From DATLWR01 sp035576205 (GTDB taxonomy: Bacteria > Pseudomonadota > Zetaproteobacteria > Mariprofundales > Mariprofundaceae): a stretch of 11,280 nt of DNA. The stretch is taken from assembly GCA_035576205.1 (NCBI GenBank), contig DATLWR010000091.1, positions 1 through 11,280 of the forward strand, read 5' to 3'. The notes beneath the pieces were generated by a model. The model was given only the letters and a program-made list of their open reading frames with translations. It ran no database searches and was not told the origin of the DNA. The position numbers and the translations under genes are program-made. This document shows, one piece after another, positions 1-7,434 of the stretch (the stretch's first letter is position 1; each line of letters starts with the position of its first letter).

Positions 1-824
1 TCGACGTAACCCTTCTGCAAGGCATCCGCCCAGGATTCGACCAGCGGCGCCGCCGGAAACAGGCCTCCCGGCGGCGCGGCAAAAGCCAGCAGACGCTTGG
101 AATGATACAGGCCCCTGTCCGGCGTCACGGGGGTACGGACATCCACCGTCCGGGGCGACACGTCCTCGAAGCTGCCGGGGAAACAGGGCGCGCCATGCAC
201 ATTGGCCTGCCGCCAGGTCTGGCGGATACCGCCGAACCCGGACGAGTGCGCTGCCGGATTGTTGATATCCGCCTGCACGGCGCGGGAACAGCGCCGCAAA
301 TCCACCATCGCCACGGGCATGGCGGGATGCCGGGTCGCGGCGGGCGGATAATCCATGTCGAGGCCGAGCGTGCTGTCCGCATCCGATGCCCTCGCCGGCA
401 CCAGCGGCATGCCGATGCGCGGCGTCATCGCCAGCCGACGCCACCCCTCCTGCAGCTCGACCTCCATCTCGCCGACCGACTGCGCGATCTGCTCGGCGCA
501 GGCCAGCGTCCCCTTGCGCTGCCGCCAGGCGATCGCCTCGCCGATCTCGGCACGCTTGCCGGCCACCCCCGGCGACACGATATCGACCCCCAGCAGGCGG
601 GCGAAATAGGGCAGCAGCCACTCCTGGCTGGTCTCCGGCAGGCCGTCCCGCAACTGCTGTTCCAGCGTGGCATGGATCAGATCGAACAGCCGGCCATGCG
701 CATCCAGGTAGGCGGCCAGTTCGCCATCGTTGCCGGATTGCCCCTGCCGGTCGCGTGTCCGGTACACCTCCGGCAACAGCCGGTAGAGCTGTTCGCCGAG
801 CCGGGAATCGAACTGGTAACTCAT
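1..824 (-). CDS. gpI-like phage-tail/CIS baseplate protein, N-terminal part (cut by window edge)
   Basis: Partial gene: 274 residues are readable from ATG at 824 to the window edge with no stop. The N-terminus (LPEVYRTRD at 18-25, a helical stretch at 38-60, PYFARLLGVDI at 72-82, then WRQRKGTLACAEQIAQSVG at 100-118) follows the pattern of P2 gpI-like tail proteins of eCIS clusters, which join the baseplate wedge to tail fibres. A second conserved-looking block lies at 219-256 (FEDVSPRTVDVRTP and YHSKRLLAFAAPPGG); I recall similar blocks in large eCIS tail proteins but cannot assign a fold. The start is supported by ATGA overlap with the baseplate J gene and AGGAG at 833-837, 8 bases upstream. 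Total length is unknown; known gpI proteins are about 180-200 residues, so this one is extended and may include a receptor-facing C-terminal domain (inference). Family assignment is fairly sure; the function of the second half is not. Confidence 0.8.
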   Translation of the reverse strand, partial: MSYQFDSRLGEQLYRLLPEVYRTRDRQGQSGNDGELAAYLDAHGRLFDLIHATLEQQLRDGLPETSQEWLLPYFARLLGVDIVSPGVAGKRAEIGEAIAWRQRKGTLACAEQIAQSVGEMEVELQEGWRRLAMTPRIGMPLVPARASDADSTLGLDMDYPPAATRHPAMPVAMVDLRRCSRAVQADINNPAAHSSGFGGIRQTWRQANVHGAPCFPGSFEDVSPRTVDVRTPVTPDRGLYHSKRLLAFAAPPGGLFPAAPLVESWADALQKGYV

Positions 825-3800
825 GGCCGGTACTCCTGCGGGACCAGATCGAGAGACGACGAACCGACATCCAGATAGACGACGCTGCTGTCGCTTCCCG
901 GCCGTATGACCCGGGCATCGGCCTCGCTGCCGCCGAAACCGCAATAGGAGCTCTCCACGCCGGTCACACCCTCGACAATCTTGTAGACCTCGCTGATATA
1001 GAGTGGCTCACCGAGCCTGCGATTCCGCAGCGACAAGCCATCCAGCAATGCCTGGCGGACTGCGGCGATCACATCACCGAAGATGAAACGATCGCTGCGG
1101 ATACGGGCCACGACATTCAGATTCACCGGCTGCTTTGCGAAGTTGACGACCGATACCTGCACGCCGGGCAGCGCATGCTGCTGCAGGAAATCCCGCACGC
1201 TGCCGCACAGCGTATCCGAGGCGGCACCGCCGGCCGGAACGATCACCACCTGCACCCGCTCCTGCCGGCTGCCGGCATCGTTCAGCCGGAAAGCCTTCGC
1301 CTGCCAGACACTGCTGTTGCCGCTCGCCAGCTTGGCGAAATCGTCGAGCGAGACCGCCCGCTCCAGCGTCAGCAGGGTGGCAGGGGCGTTGTCGCGCATG
1401 GATGCGGCAGTCTCCATATCGGCGCCGCCGGCTGCATCGCAGGGCTGGCGCACGGCATCGACCAGCGGGTGCGGATTGACCGGCTTTTCGAGGCCGCCGG
1501 CCGGCACATTGCCGGCCAGTCCCGTACCGAGACGGTAACGGAGCCGCACATTGTTCCGGCCGCTGGGCAGCTTGCGACCGTTGATGCCGTCGCCGAACTG
1601 GATCCGGAGATAGCCGTCCTCGGTCATGCGAACGACGTAGTGCGGATCGCTGGGAGCCGAATCGGCCAGGGTAGCCACCTGCGTCCAGATCTGCTCGCCG
1701 ACGATCACATCGATATCGGCGCGCACGCCGGCCGGCATCAGGGCATCGGGGACGAATGCCGTGCCGGCCACGGCGAAAACGAAACTCTGGCTCGACTGAG
1801 CGGCGTCGCCGCTGCCGAGAATGCGGTCCGGCTGCCGCTCGCCGTGACCCGCCTTGACCACATTGGCATACAGCAGCGTATCCGCCTTGACGAAAGTCTT
1901 TTCACTGATGGCGTCGACAATTGTCAGCATCAGCGTTTTTTCGTCGATTCCCTGCACCTGCGAAACCAGCGTTCTGCCGCCGCAAACGAGCAGCACGTCA
2001 CGCCCCTTCTTCAGCCCGGCCGGCATTGCCGCCAGCTCGATCTCGCTGCCCGCGGCGAGACACTCCTCGTTGCGGTCGTATTTCTCGGGATAGAGCGTGA
2101 AAGAGAAAGGTCCGTAGATGCGGTCCAGCGTGTCGGGATTGCCGTCCGAAGAAACCGTGCCATCCGGCCCGTTGAGCAGGTCGTAGACCGGACTATCATG
2201 AAGAGCCTCTGTTTCGGCGGTCAGCGGCACCGACATCACCATTTCCGCCTTGGATCGGAACTCCCGCATCCGGATCACCGAAATGCCGCCGACCGATTTT
2301 AGTCCCGTCTCATACAACGACCGGACGGTAGCGATCCCCTTGGCTGCCAGCGCACCGGAGTATTCCGTTCCCACCCCCTGAATCGCCGACACGGGCAGGT
2401 CTCCGGCCTTGCCGCTGGTGAAATCGCCGACCGTCATACCGGCCAGCACATCCTCGTCGAGTGCCACCGACAACCGGCGCAGGATCCTGCCGAGAGACTC
2501 GCTGACGCTGCCCTGGGAAGACGCCTGTGCCGACGCGAAGCGGATCGTGAAATCGTGCTCGCGCTCCTCGATGCTGCCGATGAGCAGCGCAAAGCGATCG
2601 TTACCGGATTCGCCGACGATCCAGTCGCCGCTCTTCAGCCCTTTCGGTGCACCGTCCACGACGAAATCGGGGGGATTAACGGCCTTGACCGTCCCGGCTT
2701 TCTTGTCTGTCGGAAAGTGGATGAATATTTCACTGATATTCCCATTCGTGATTCGGCAATGGGTATCCTTGGTAGCGGTATCGGGATATTTGGCCTTTTC
2801 ATAGTCGGTGTTGCTGATCGTCCGCAACACCGAACCATCTCGAACCACGGCCAGGTACTCCGAGTTATTGCCGGCAAACTCAAGCGGGAACACGATGCCT
2901 TTCTTTCCCAGAATGGGAAGTCCACTCGTGTCGTCGAGACAATTCAGGCGATACACCACATCGTTGGGAGCAGGAAACGCTCCGAAGATATTCAGACGAA
3001 CCGACATCATGTCGCTGGCCTTCACCTCGTTGAAATGCCAGGCCCCGGCTTGCCAGGCGACCACATCGCCGGCCGACAGGCCGTGCGGCTTTTCGAACAC
3101 CACCACGTCCTTGCCGTACAAATTTACTGGCCGGATCGCCTTCGCCCCCGCGAGCAACCGCGCCTGATACCGCAGCAGGCCATTCCACGAGGGCAGGCCA
3201 GACAGCGAATGGCTGCTGCGGTCCACGTCGGTAATGGTCAGCGCCTTCGCCGTGCGGAAATCATCGGTGTTCAGCAGGATGCCGACATCGCCGGCCGAGA
3301 GATCCAGTTCGCCGACGCCCTTGCCGTCGGCGTCGTACCACGCCGTCGCACCATCCAGCGGCAGCTGCGACTTGTTCCAGTCGGCCGGCTGCAGCGCATT
3401 AAATGCCGCATCGATATCGAGATCGTCCAGCGTTTCGAACACCACGGGCTTGCCGCCACCGGCCGGCGCGTATTTGAGCTGGAAGCCCTTCGCGACCTTT
3501 CCCGCCATGTCGGCCTTGGCCAGCAGGACGAGATAGGTCAAGGCGGAGGCGGGCGGCGCCGGGTGATAACCGAGCATGCCGACAAGCCGCCGAACGTTGT
3601 CCCACTGGCTGGCCGTACCCAGATAGCCCTCGTTGGCGTAGGCATCGGCATACTCGGCCAGGATATGGCAGGCGCGTGCGAAACTGCGGCTGATCTCCCA
3701 CGCCCAGCTACCGCGCTCGCGCCGGTATTGTTCCTCGATCCGGTCCAGCCGCTGCCGCTCCGTTTCGCCGGGCAGGGCCAAATCCTTCACCTCATCCCAG

Positions 3801-3925
3801 CCGGGAAGACGGCCGGCCAGTTCCTGGCGAAGCGTTTCGAGAAACTCGACAGCATTGCCGTCGATGTAGCGGAAATGCCTCAGCCCGGCGCGATTCCAGC
3901 GGGTCAGGTCGGAACGGTCGCTCAT
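821..3925 (-). CDS. Large baseplate J-like wedge protein (Afp12/Pvc12-like)
   Basis: 1034 residues, near the size known for Afp12/Pvc12. It is a baseplate wedge subunit expected to ring the hub and tie the baseplate to the sheath. The N-terminus (RWNRAGLRHFRYIDGNAV at 9-26) and helical segment with LGTASQWDNVRRLVGMLGY (about 101-119) are typical of eCIS putative baseplate assembly proteins. The J-type core is marked by FGDGINGRKLPSG at 777-789, then VRLRYRLGTGLAGNVPAG and a DDFAKLASG segment. The C-terminal LSLRNRRLGEPLYISEVYKI resembles T4 gp6/gp47-type ends. Two oddities: residues about 512-550 (VSAIQGVGTEYSGALAAKG onward) look like a helix-hairpin-helix module, and bases 2701-3000 are only 50% GC by hand count. 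The ATG at 3925 overlaps the previous stop (ATGA) and follows a perfect AAGGAGGT at 3934-3941. It ends in ATGA overlap with the gpI-like gene. Confidence 0.92.
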   Translation of the reverse strand: MSDRSDLTRWNRAGLRHFRYIDGNAVEFLETLRQELAGRLPGWDEVKDLALPGETERQRLDRIEEQYRRERGSWAWEISRSFARACHILAEYADAYANEGYLGTASQWDNVRRLVGMLGYHPAPPASALTYLVLLAKADMAGKVAKGFQLKYAPAGGGKPVVFETLDDLDIDAAFNALQPADWNKSQLPLDGATAWYDADGKGVGELDLSAGDVGILLNTDDFRTAKALTITDVDRSSHSLSGLPSWNGLLRYQARLLAGAKAIRPVNLYGKDVVVFEKPHGLSAGDVVAWQAGAWHFNEVKASDMMSVRLNIFGAFPAPNDVVYRLNCLDDTSGLPILGKKGIVFPLEFAGNNSEYLAVVRDGSVLRTISNTDYEKAKYPDTATKDTHCRITNGNISEIFIHFPTDKKAGTVKAVNPPDFVVDGAPKGLKSGDWIVGESGNDRFALLIGSIEEREHDFTIRFASAQASSQGSVSESLGRILRRLSVALDEDVLAGMTVGDFTSGKAGDLPVSAIQGVGTEYSGALAAKGIATVRSLYETGLKSVGGISVIRMREFRSKAEMVMSVPLTAETEALHDSPVYDLLNGPDGTVSSDGNPDTLDRIYGPFSFTLYPEKYDRNEECLAAGSEIELAAMPAGLKKGRDVLLVCGGRTLVSQVQGIDEKTLMLTIVDAISEKTFVKADTLLYANVVKAGHGERQPDRILGSGDAAQSSQSFVFAVAGTAFVPDALMPAGVRADIDVIVGEQIWTQVATLADSAPSDPHYVVRMTEDGYLRIQFGDGINGRKLPSGRNNVRLRYRLGTGLAGNVPAGGLEKPVNPHPLVDAVRQPCDAAGGADMETAASMRDNAPATLLTLERAVSLDDFAKLASGNSSVWQAKAFRLNDAGSRQERVQVVIVPAGGAASDTLCGSVRDFLQQHALPGVQVSVVNFAKQPVNLNVVARIRSDRFIFGDVIAAVRQALLDGLSLRNRRLGEPLYISEVYKIVEGVTGVESSYCGFGGSEADARVIRPGSDSSVVYLDVGSSSLDLVPQEYRP

Positions 3926-5094
3926 CCGCCGAGACCTCCTTCCAGCTTGAGCCGGTAGAAACCGTGCTGCAGATCGGACGGGTCATTGTCGCAGACCGCC
4001 ACCTCCAGACCGTCCAGACGGACCACGCCGGAATCGGCACAATCCGGGTACTGGCTGCCAAGACGCTTGAAACGGTTCAGACAGACATGCTCGACACCGT
4101 CGAGCGCCATCAGCGCCTGGATGATATCGCTGGCGAAAAGATCCTCGCCGAAACTCCGCCGCCCCGGCTCGAAATAGCCGCCCGCCCCCCGGCCCAGGAC
4201 ATGGTCGATGGCATGGCGAATCTCGGAACGGAAATAGTTGGCGGCCACCTTGACCGATATGGCCAGATAGATGCCGATATAGACGGGCCCCTGCAACACC
4301 ACCTGCTGGCCGGCCATGCGCAGCGCATCCACGTAGGGTCTGAGCACCGTACGGATGCTCGGCGAGGCATTCAGATCCGGCACCGGGATGCCGAAGCGGG
4401 CATGGAATCCCGTGATACTTGCACGCAGATCGTCCGGGTATTGCACGGCTGCGCTGTCGAGGTCGGTATCGTTCCAGACAATCGCCGCCAGGCGTACGAC
4501 CGGCCACGAACCGCCCCACTCCTCCCAGGCGTGGGCCTGCAGCACCAGCGGATGCTCCAGCAGGCGGAGCGCGTAATCCTCCACCGTCACCATGCGCTTC
4601 TGGGTATGCACCAGGCGCGGTCCCTCGCGCCGGGCGCGCTCCATGTCGGAAGGATGCGCCTGCCAGTAGCTTTCGAGCAGCCGGCTTGCGGCATCGCCCG
4701 TTGCATCGTTCGGAATCTGCTTGCGCTCCCTGGCGATGCCGACGGCATCGTAGCCGATCATGCCGAGCAGCAGGCGCACCGTTTCGGGCCGCCGGGCGCT
4801 CTCCAGGAAGGCTTCGGCCGCCACCCGGTCGAGCATGTCCGACAGCATGTCGAGCATGGCGGCGAACACCTCGACCAGCACCACCTCCAGATCGGCCGGC
4901 GTCCAGCGCTGCCGCTCGGGAAAGCGGGCGGCCAGTTCCTCGAGCATGAAGATGCGGAAGCCGTCGTAATCGCGGACCAGCCAGTCGAAATCGTCGCCGA
5001 CCGGCGGCAATGCGGCAGGCAACGTCACCTCGCGGGTGCCGCAGTCCGGGCAGATCCCCTGGAAGGAGAGGTTGACCTGCGGCGTTTCAGCCAC
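3922..5094 (-). CDS. Short baseplate wedge protein (Afp11-like)
   Basis: 390 residues beginning at GTG. Expected to be a baseplate wedge subunit pairing with the larger J-like protein encoded next. The N-terminal region (YDGFRIFMLEELAARFPER, then DLEVVLVEVFAAMLDMLSDML and RRPETVRLLLGMIGYDA) is the usual opening of eCIS/phage putative baseplate assembly proteins and parallels the start of the 1034-residue neighbour, so the two are probably distant paralogues. The C-terminal half (YIGIYLAISVKVAANYF, then a helix and SFGEDLFASDIIQALMALDGVEHV) matches the end domain of gp6/gp47-like proteins. The FGDG-containing J core of the neighbour is missing, which explains the short length. A CPDC pair sits at 15-18, possibly a metal knuckle. 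GTG is chosen because GGGAGG (5100-5105) lies 5 bases upstream; it overlaps the gp25 gene by 8 bases. The stop forms ATGA with the next gene. Confidence 0.87.
   Translation of the reverse strand: MAETPQVNLSFQGICPDCGTREVTLPAALPPVGDDFDWLVRDYDGFRIFMLEELAARFPERQRWTPADLEVVLVEVFAAMLDMLSDMLDRVAAEAFLESARRPETVRLLLGMIGYDAVGIARERKQIPNDATGDAASRLLESYWQAHPSDMERARREGPRLVHTQKRMVTVEDYALRLLEHPLVLQAHAWEEWGGSWPVVRLAAIVWNDTDLDSAAVQYPDDLRASITGFHARFGIPVPDLNASPSIRTVLRPYVDALRMAGQQVVLQGPVYIGIYLAISVKVAANYFRSEIRHAIDHVLGRGAGGYFEPGRRSFGEDLFASDIIQALMALDGVEHVCLNRFKRLGSQYPDCADSGVVRLDGLEVAVCDNDPSDLQHGFYRLKLEGGLGG
3934..3941 (-). promoter_or_regulatory. Perfect Shine-Dalgarno of the baseplate J gene
   Basis: AAGGAGGT on the minus strand, a full match to the 16S anti-SD core, with GGAGG 9 bases before ATG at 3925. 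It is the strongest site in the window and sits inside the end of the Afp11-like gene, suggesting strong reinitiation for this long gene. Confidence 0.8.
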
Positions 5095-5488
5095 CGCTGC
5101 CTCCCGAGCCTATGGCAAAGGTATGCGACTCCTGCCGGTTGATCGCCGCCAGCGTGTAGGCAACCCGGACAACGAGCTGCTCGCCGTCACCGCTCACGTC
5201 GACCTCCAGCGTGCGCGGATCCACCTCGCCGAACAGCACATCCGTCAGCGCCGCCCCCAGCTGCCTGCTGACGATCCCCCACAGCGCCTGGCTGTTGGGC
5301 TCGAACACCATGTGCCGGATGCCGACCCCGAATTCGGGCCGGAACAGCCGTTCGCCGGGATTGGTGAACAGCACCTGCTCGATCTGCTCGCGGATGTGCG
5401 CGGCGCGACCGCTGACGGCCGGGTTGCCGCTCGCAGCATCGATGTCGAACGGAAACCGCAGATATCCAGAGTCGATCAATCCGGCCAT
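5087..5488 (-). CDS. GPW/gp25-like baseplate protein (Afp9-like sheath initiator)
   Basis: 133 residues, the normal size of the gp25/W family. The block LFTNPGERLFRPEFGVG (40-56) followed by IRHMVFEPN is the family signature; it resembles the EPR-type core motif region through which gp25 nucleates sheath polymerisation on the baseplate. A conserved beta segment (EVDVSGDGEQLVVRVAYTL) and a short Gly/Ser tail close the protein. The ATG at 5488 follows a G-run (5494-5498) that overlaps the stop of the spike gene, with a 9-base gap between the genes. The 3' end overlaps the Afp11-like gene by 8 bases. In Afp a PAAR gene (afp10) comes directly after the gp25 gene; here there is none. Confidence 0.95.
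   Translation of the reverse strand: MAGLIDSGYLRFPFDIDAASGNPAVSGRAAHIREQIEQVLFTNPGERLFRPEFGVGIRHMVFEPNSQALWGIVSRQLGAALTDVLFGEVDPRTLEVDVSGDGEQLVVRVAYTLAAINRQESHTFAIGSGGSGG
5100..5105 (-). promoter_or_regulatory. Ribosome binding site fixing the GTG start of the Afp11-like gene
   Basis: GGGAGG on the minus strand, 5 bases before GTG at 5094, within the codons for the Gly/Ser tail of the gp25-like protein. Confidence 0.75.
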
Positions 5489-5497
5489 TCAATCCCC

Positions 5498-6310
5498 CTA
5501 TGCGCTCAGGACCTTGGTCGACAGGCTGCTCATCTCGCCCTGCGGGACCGGGGGGCCCGACGGTCCCACACCTGTGGGATGGACATGCGTCATGAACAGC
5601 GTCAGAAAACTTTGCCCCTTGATGACCGGCTCGCCGCCCTGACCGCCCAGCATCACCTGTGTCCCCTCGACGACGATCTGCTGCCCTTTCACGTTGACGC
5701 CGCTTGAACTCATCTCGACCTTGTTGCCGTTGCCGTCTTCGACGACGGTGCCCGACGAGCTCATGGTCAGGGTGTTGCCGTTGGTGTCCTGGACGACGAT
5801 CTTCCCCGCATCGGCATCCAGAGTCAGCTTGCCACCCTTGGCATCGGTCAGCGCCACCACGCCTTTCTTGTCGATCTCCAGCGACGCCTTTTTGGGATGG
5901 TAAAGATACAGCCGCTCCTCCCCTTCCTTGTCGTCGAACTGCAGGATGTGGCCCCCCTTCGTTTTCAGCAGCCAGGTGGTCGGCTCGTCCTTCGCCGCCT
6001 CCTTGGGCACGTCATCCTTCTGTTGCCAGAATGTGCCCACCCAGATCGGCCGGTGGATGTCCCCCTCCTCGAACTCGACCCATACCTGCGCGTGGATCTC
6101 CGGCACCGTGAACATGCCGTGCCCGGCAGAACCGCCATGCGGCAGACACGGCAACACCCAGTCCGTTTCCTTCTCGCCCAGCACCGAGGGGATGAGCAGT
6201 TTCAGCCTGCCGCGATGCTGCTTGTCGCGGTTGTCGGTCACCGTTCCCCGGTACTTGCCGAAGCGTTTCTCGTCCACGAATTTGGCCAGCCGAAGCATTG
6301 TTTCCTGCAT
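5498..6310 (-). CDS. gpV/gp5-like OB-fold spike protein (baseplate assembly protein V)
   Basis: 270 residues, forming (by family) the trimeric membrane-piercing spike below the hub. The N-terminal OB fold is clear: KYRGTVTDNRDKQHRGRLKL (19-38), then WVLPCLPHGGSAGHGMF, HAQVWVEFEEGD and PIWVGTFW. A linker with KTKGGHILQFDD leads to a C-terminal beta-helix, residues about 125-230, with short repeats including two 17-residue units at 175-208. The tip region contains THVHPTG (H242 and H244) and ends LSTKV-LSA. There is no lysozyme domain, unlike T4 gp5. In Afp8 and VgrG this domain is fused to the gpD-like hub; here it is a separate gene starting 2 bases after the hub's TAA. The ATG at 6310 has GAGG at 6316-6319, 5 bases away; a second in-frame ATG at 6298 is less well placed. 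Confidence 0.93.
   Translation of the reverse strand: MQETMLRLAKFVDEKRFGKYRGTVTDNRDKQHRGRLKLLIPSVLGEKETDWVLPCLPHGGSAGHGMFTVPEIHAQVWVEFEEGDIHRPIWVGTFWQQKDDVPKEAAKDEPTTWLLKTKGGHILQFDDKEGEERLYLYHPKKASLEIDKKGVVALTDAKGGKLTLDADAGKIVVQDTNGNTLTMSSSGTVVEDGNGNKVEMSSSGVNVKGQQIVVEGTQVMLGGQGGEPVIKGQSFLTLFMTHVHPTGVGPSGPPVPQGEMSSLSTKVLSA
5687..5788 (-). repeat. Two tandem 17-residue (51-bp) units in the spike beta-helix
   Basis: Residues 175-191 and 192-208 of the spike align as D-x-NGN-x-x-x-MSSSG-x-x-V-x. A looser 19-residue copy (DAKGGKLTLDADAG onward, from 156) precedes them. The DNA copies differ at many third positions, so the repeat is kept at protein level, as expected for turns of a gp5-type needle helix. 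Confidence 0.65.
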
Positions 6311-6312
6311 GA

Positions 6313-7434
6313 TTACCTCACCATCGCCAGACGGTCAGCGCTTTCCGGCTCGCTGTTCCTGCCCGTGGCATTGCGCAACAGTTTGAAGGCCTGCCGGTAT
6401 CCGGTCGCATTGAATACGTGCGTCACCTGGTCGACGTAATAGAGGCCGCCATAGGTTTCGCCGACGCCGTAAATGCCGACCGGCCGGTGTGTGAGCAGCA
6501 CATGCCCGTAAAGGGAACCGTCCAGTTCGCCATCGCCGACGACCTTCCAGGCATTTTCGTTGGCCTTGGCCTGCGCCCTGGCCTTCGCCTCTTCCAGCGT
6601 GCTGCCGCTCGGCCTCGGCATCTGCCAGGCAAACGGCGCCAGCCCCATGCCCTCGCTCGTGGCCGCCTGCTTGCCGAGCGTCGCCATATCGGGCTTGAAG
6701 CTCTGCTGCTCGACCCCGGTTCCCGTCCCGGCAGCACGCACGAAGCCCACCTCGTCCGGCTTGTGCCCGTCATGGGAAACAGTGAATTTCAGGCAGTTGG
6801 TCTTGTTCCCCGCATAGATCATCAGCGCCGGTTGCGGATCGGCCTGCAGCTGCGGTTTCTGGAAATAGAGCGTGCCGGCCCGCACATGGAATTCGTAGCC
6901 GTTCGCCTCGGCGCGGTCGCGCAATAGCTGGATGTAGGTGCCATCCTGGCTCAGCCCGGCATTGCTCAGCCCGGCATCGGCCTCGACATTGAACCCGAAC
7001 TCCCCGCTCGCGATTTCCCGCACAATGTCGCCGTCGCTCTTCGGCTCGTCCTCCGTCGACCATTGCTTGCGGATGTGCTGGCGATCCAGAAGCAGGGACT
7101 CGTCCTGGCAAACGACTGTCACCTTCGCCTCGCCCATCTGCTCCGGCGTATCCGCTTTCACTTCCCGGACAAATCCGCGCATCACCTCTTCGGTATAGGT
7201 GCCAAAATCGGCGTCGATCCTGAATCGTTTCCAGGGCAGGAAGACGCCGGCATCCTGAATCAGCCAGCTGCCGTCCTCGCGGCGGACGGCATCGAACGTC
7301 AGGACGCAAACCGCCGCCTCCTTCCTCCCCGTTTCAACCCGGGCCTCGACCAGATAGCGGGCAAGATCCGCGATCTCCTGTCCATCGACGGTCAACCGGC
7401 AGACCGCCGGCTGGCGGAAATCCTGACCGCTCAA
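6313..7434 (-). CDS. gpD/gp27-like hub protein (late control D family, N-terminal half of Afp8/VgrG)
   Basis: 373 residues from a TTG start. This is the trimeric hub ring that adapts the six-fold tube to the three-fold spike. The family is shown by YLVEARVETGRKEAAVCVLTFD near the start, a middle section with VTVVCQDESLLLDRQ, IQLLRDRAEANGYEFHVR with LYFQKP, and the diagnostic C-terminal run YGGLYYVDQVTHVFNATGY, then FKLLRNATGRN. The reading frame stays open far upstream (to 8925), but that part is a shadow of other genes. The TTG at 7434 is chosen because GGGAGG (7441-7446) sits 6 bases before it, it forms a TTGA overlap with the LysM gene stop, and the protein then begins SGQDFRQPAVCRLTVDG as expected for the family; the next in-frame ATG would remove the N-terminal domain. 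The gene stops 2 bases before the spike gene, so the two are probably made together. Confidence 0.9.
   Translation of the reverse strand: MSGQDFRQPAVCRLTVDGQEIADLARYLVEARVETGRKEAAVCVLTFDAVRREDGSWLIQDAGVFLPWKRFRIDADFGTYTEEVMRGFVREVKADTPEQMGEAKVTVVCQDESLLLDRQHIRKQWSTEDEPKSDGDIVREIASGEFGFNVEADAGLSNAGLSQDGTYIQLLRDRAEANGYEFHVRAGTLYFQKPQLQADPQPALMIYAGNKTNCLKFTVSHDGHKPDEVGFVRAAGTGTGVEQQSFKPDMATLGKQAATSEGMGLAPFAWQMPRPSGSTLEEAKARAQAKANENAWKVVGDGELDGSLYGHVLLTHRPVGIYGVGETYGGLYYVDQVTHVFNATGYRQAFKLLRNATGRNSEPESADRLAMVR

Noticed and set aside
386..2302. Plus-strand open frame of 638 codons opposite the gpI-like and baseplate J genes
   Set aside because: Antisense shadow of GC-rich coding DNA: Arg/Ala/His-rich, no recognisable domain, no ribosome binding site noted, and the minus strand encodes clear families there.
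2555..3958. Plus-strand open frame of 467 codons
   Set aside because: Lies wholly opposite the baseplate J gene; low-complexity Arg/Gly/His composition and no family pattern.
3964..5142. Plus-strand open frame of 392 codons
   Set aside because: Opposite the Afp11-like gene, whose domain pattern and SD site are clear; His/Arg-rich shadow.
5564..5579. Inverted repeat TCCCACA-CC-TGTGGGA, possible hairpin or operator
   Set aside because: It falls inside the conserved HPTGVGP codons of the spike, has a 2-base centre, and lacks a T-run; most likely coincidental.
5498..6310. Lysozyme domain in the spike as in T4 gp5
   Set aside because: No Glu/Asp/Thr lysozyme motif and no room between the OB fold and the beta-helix.
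6310..6313. R-type pyocin or prophage tail as the overall identity
   Set aside because: The DUF4255 and AAA+ ATPase pair is an eCIS hallmark, and no phage head, lysis or integrase genes appear; flanks are unseen, so a prophage is unlikely but not excluded.
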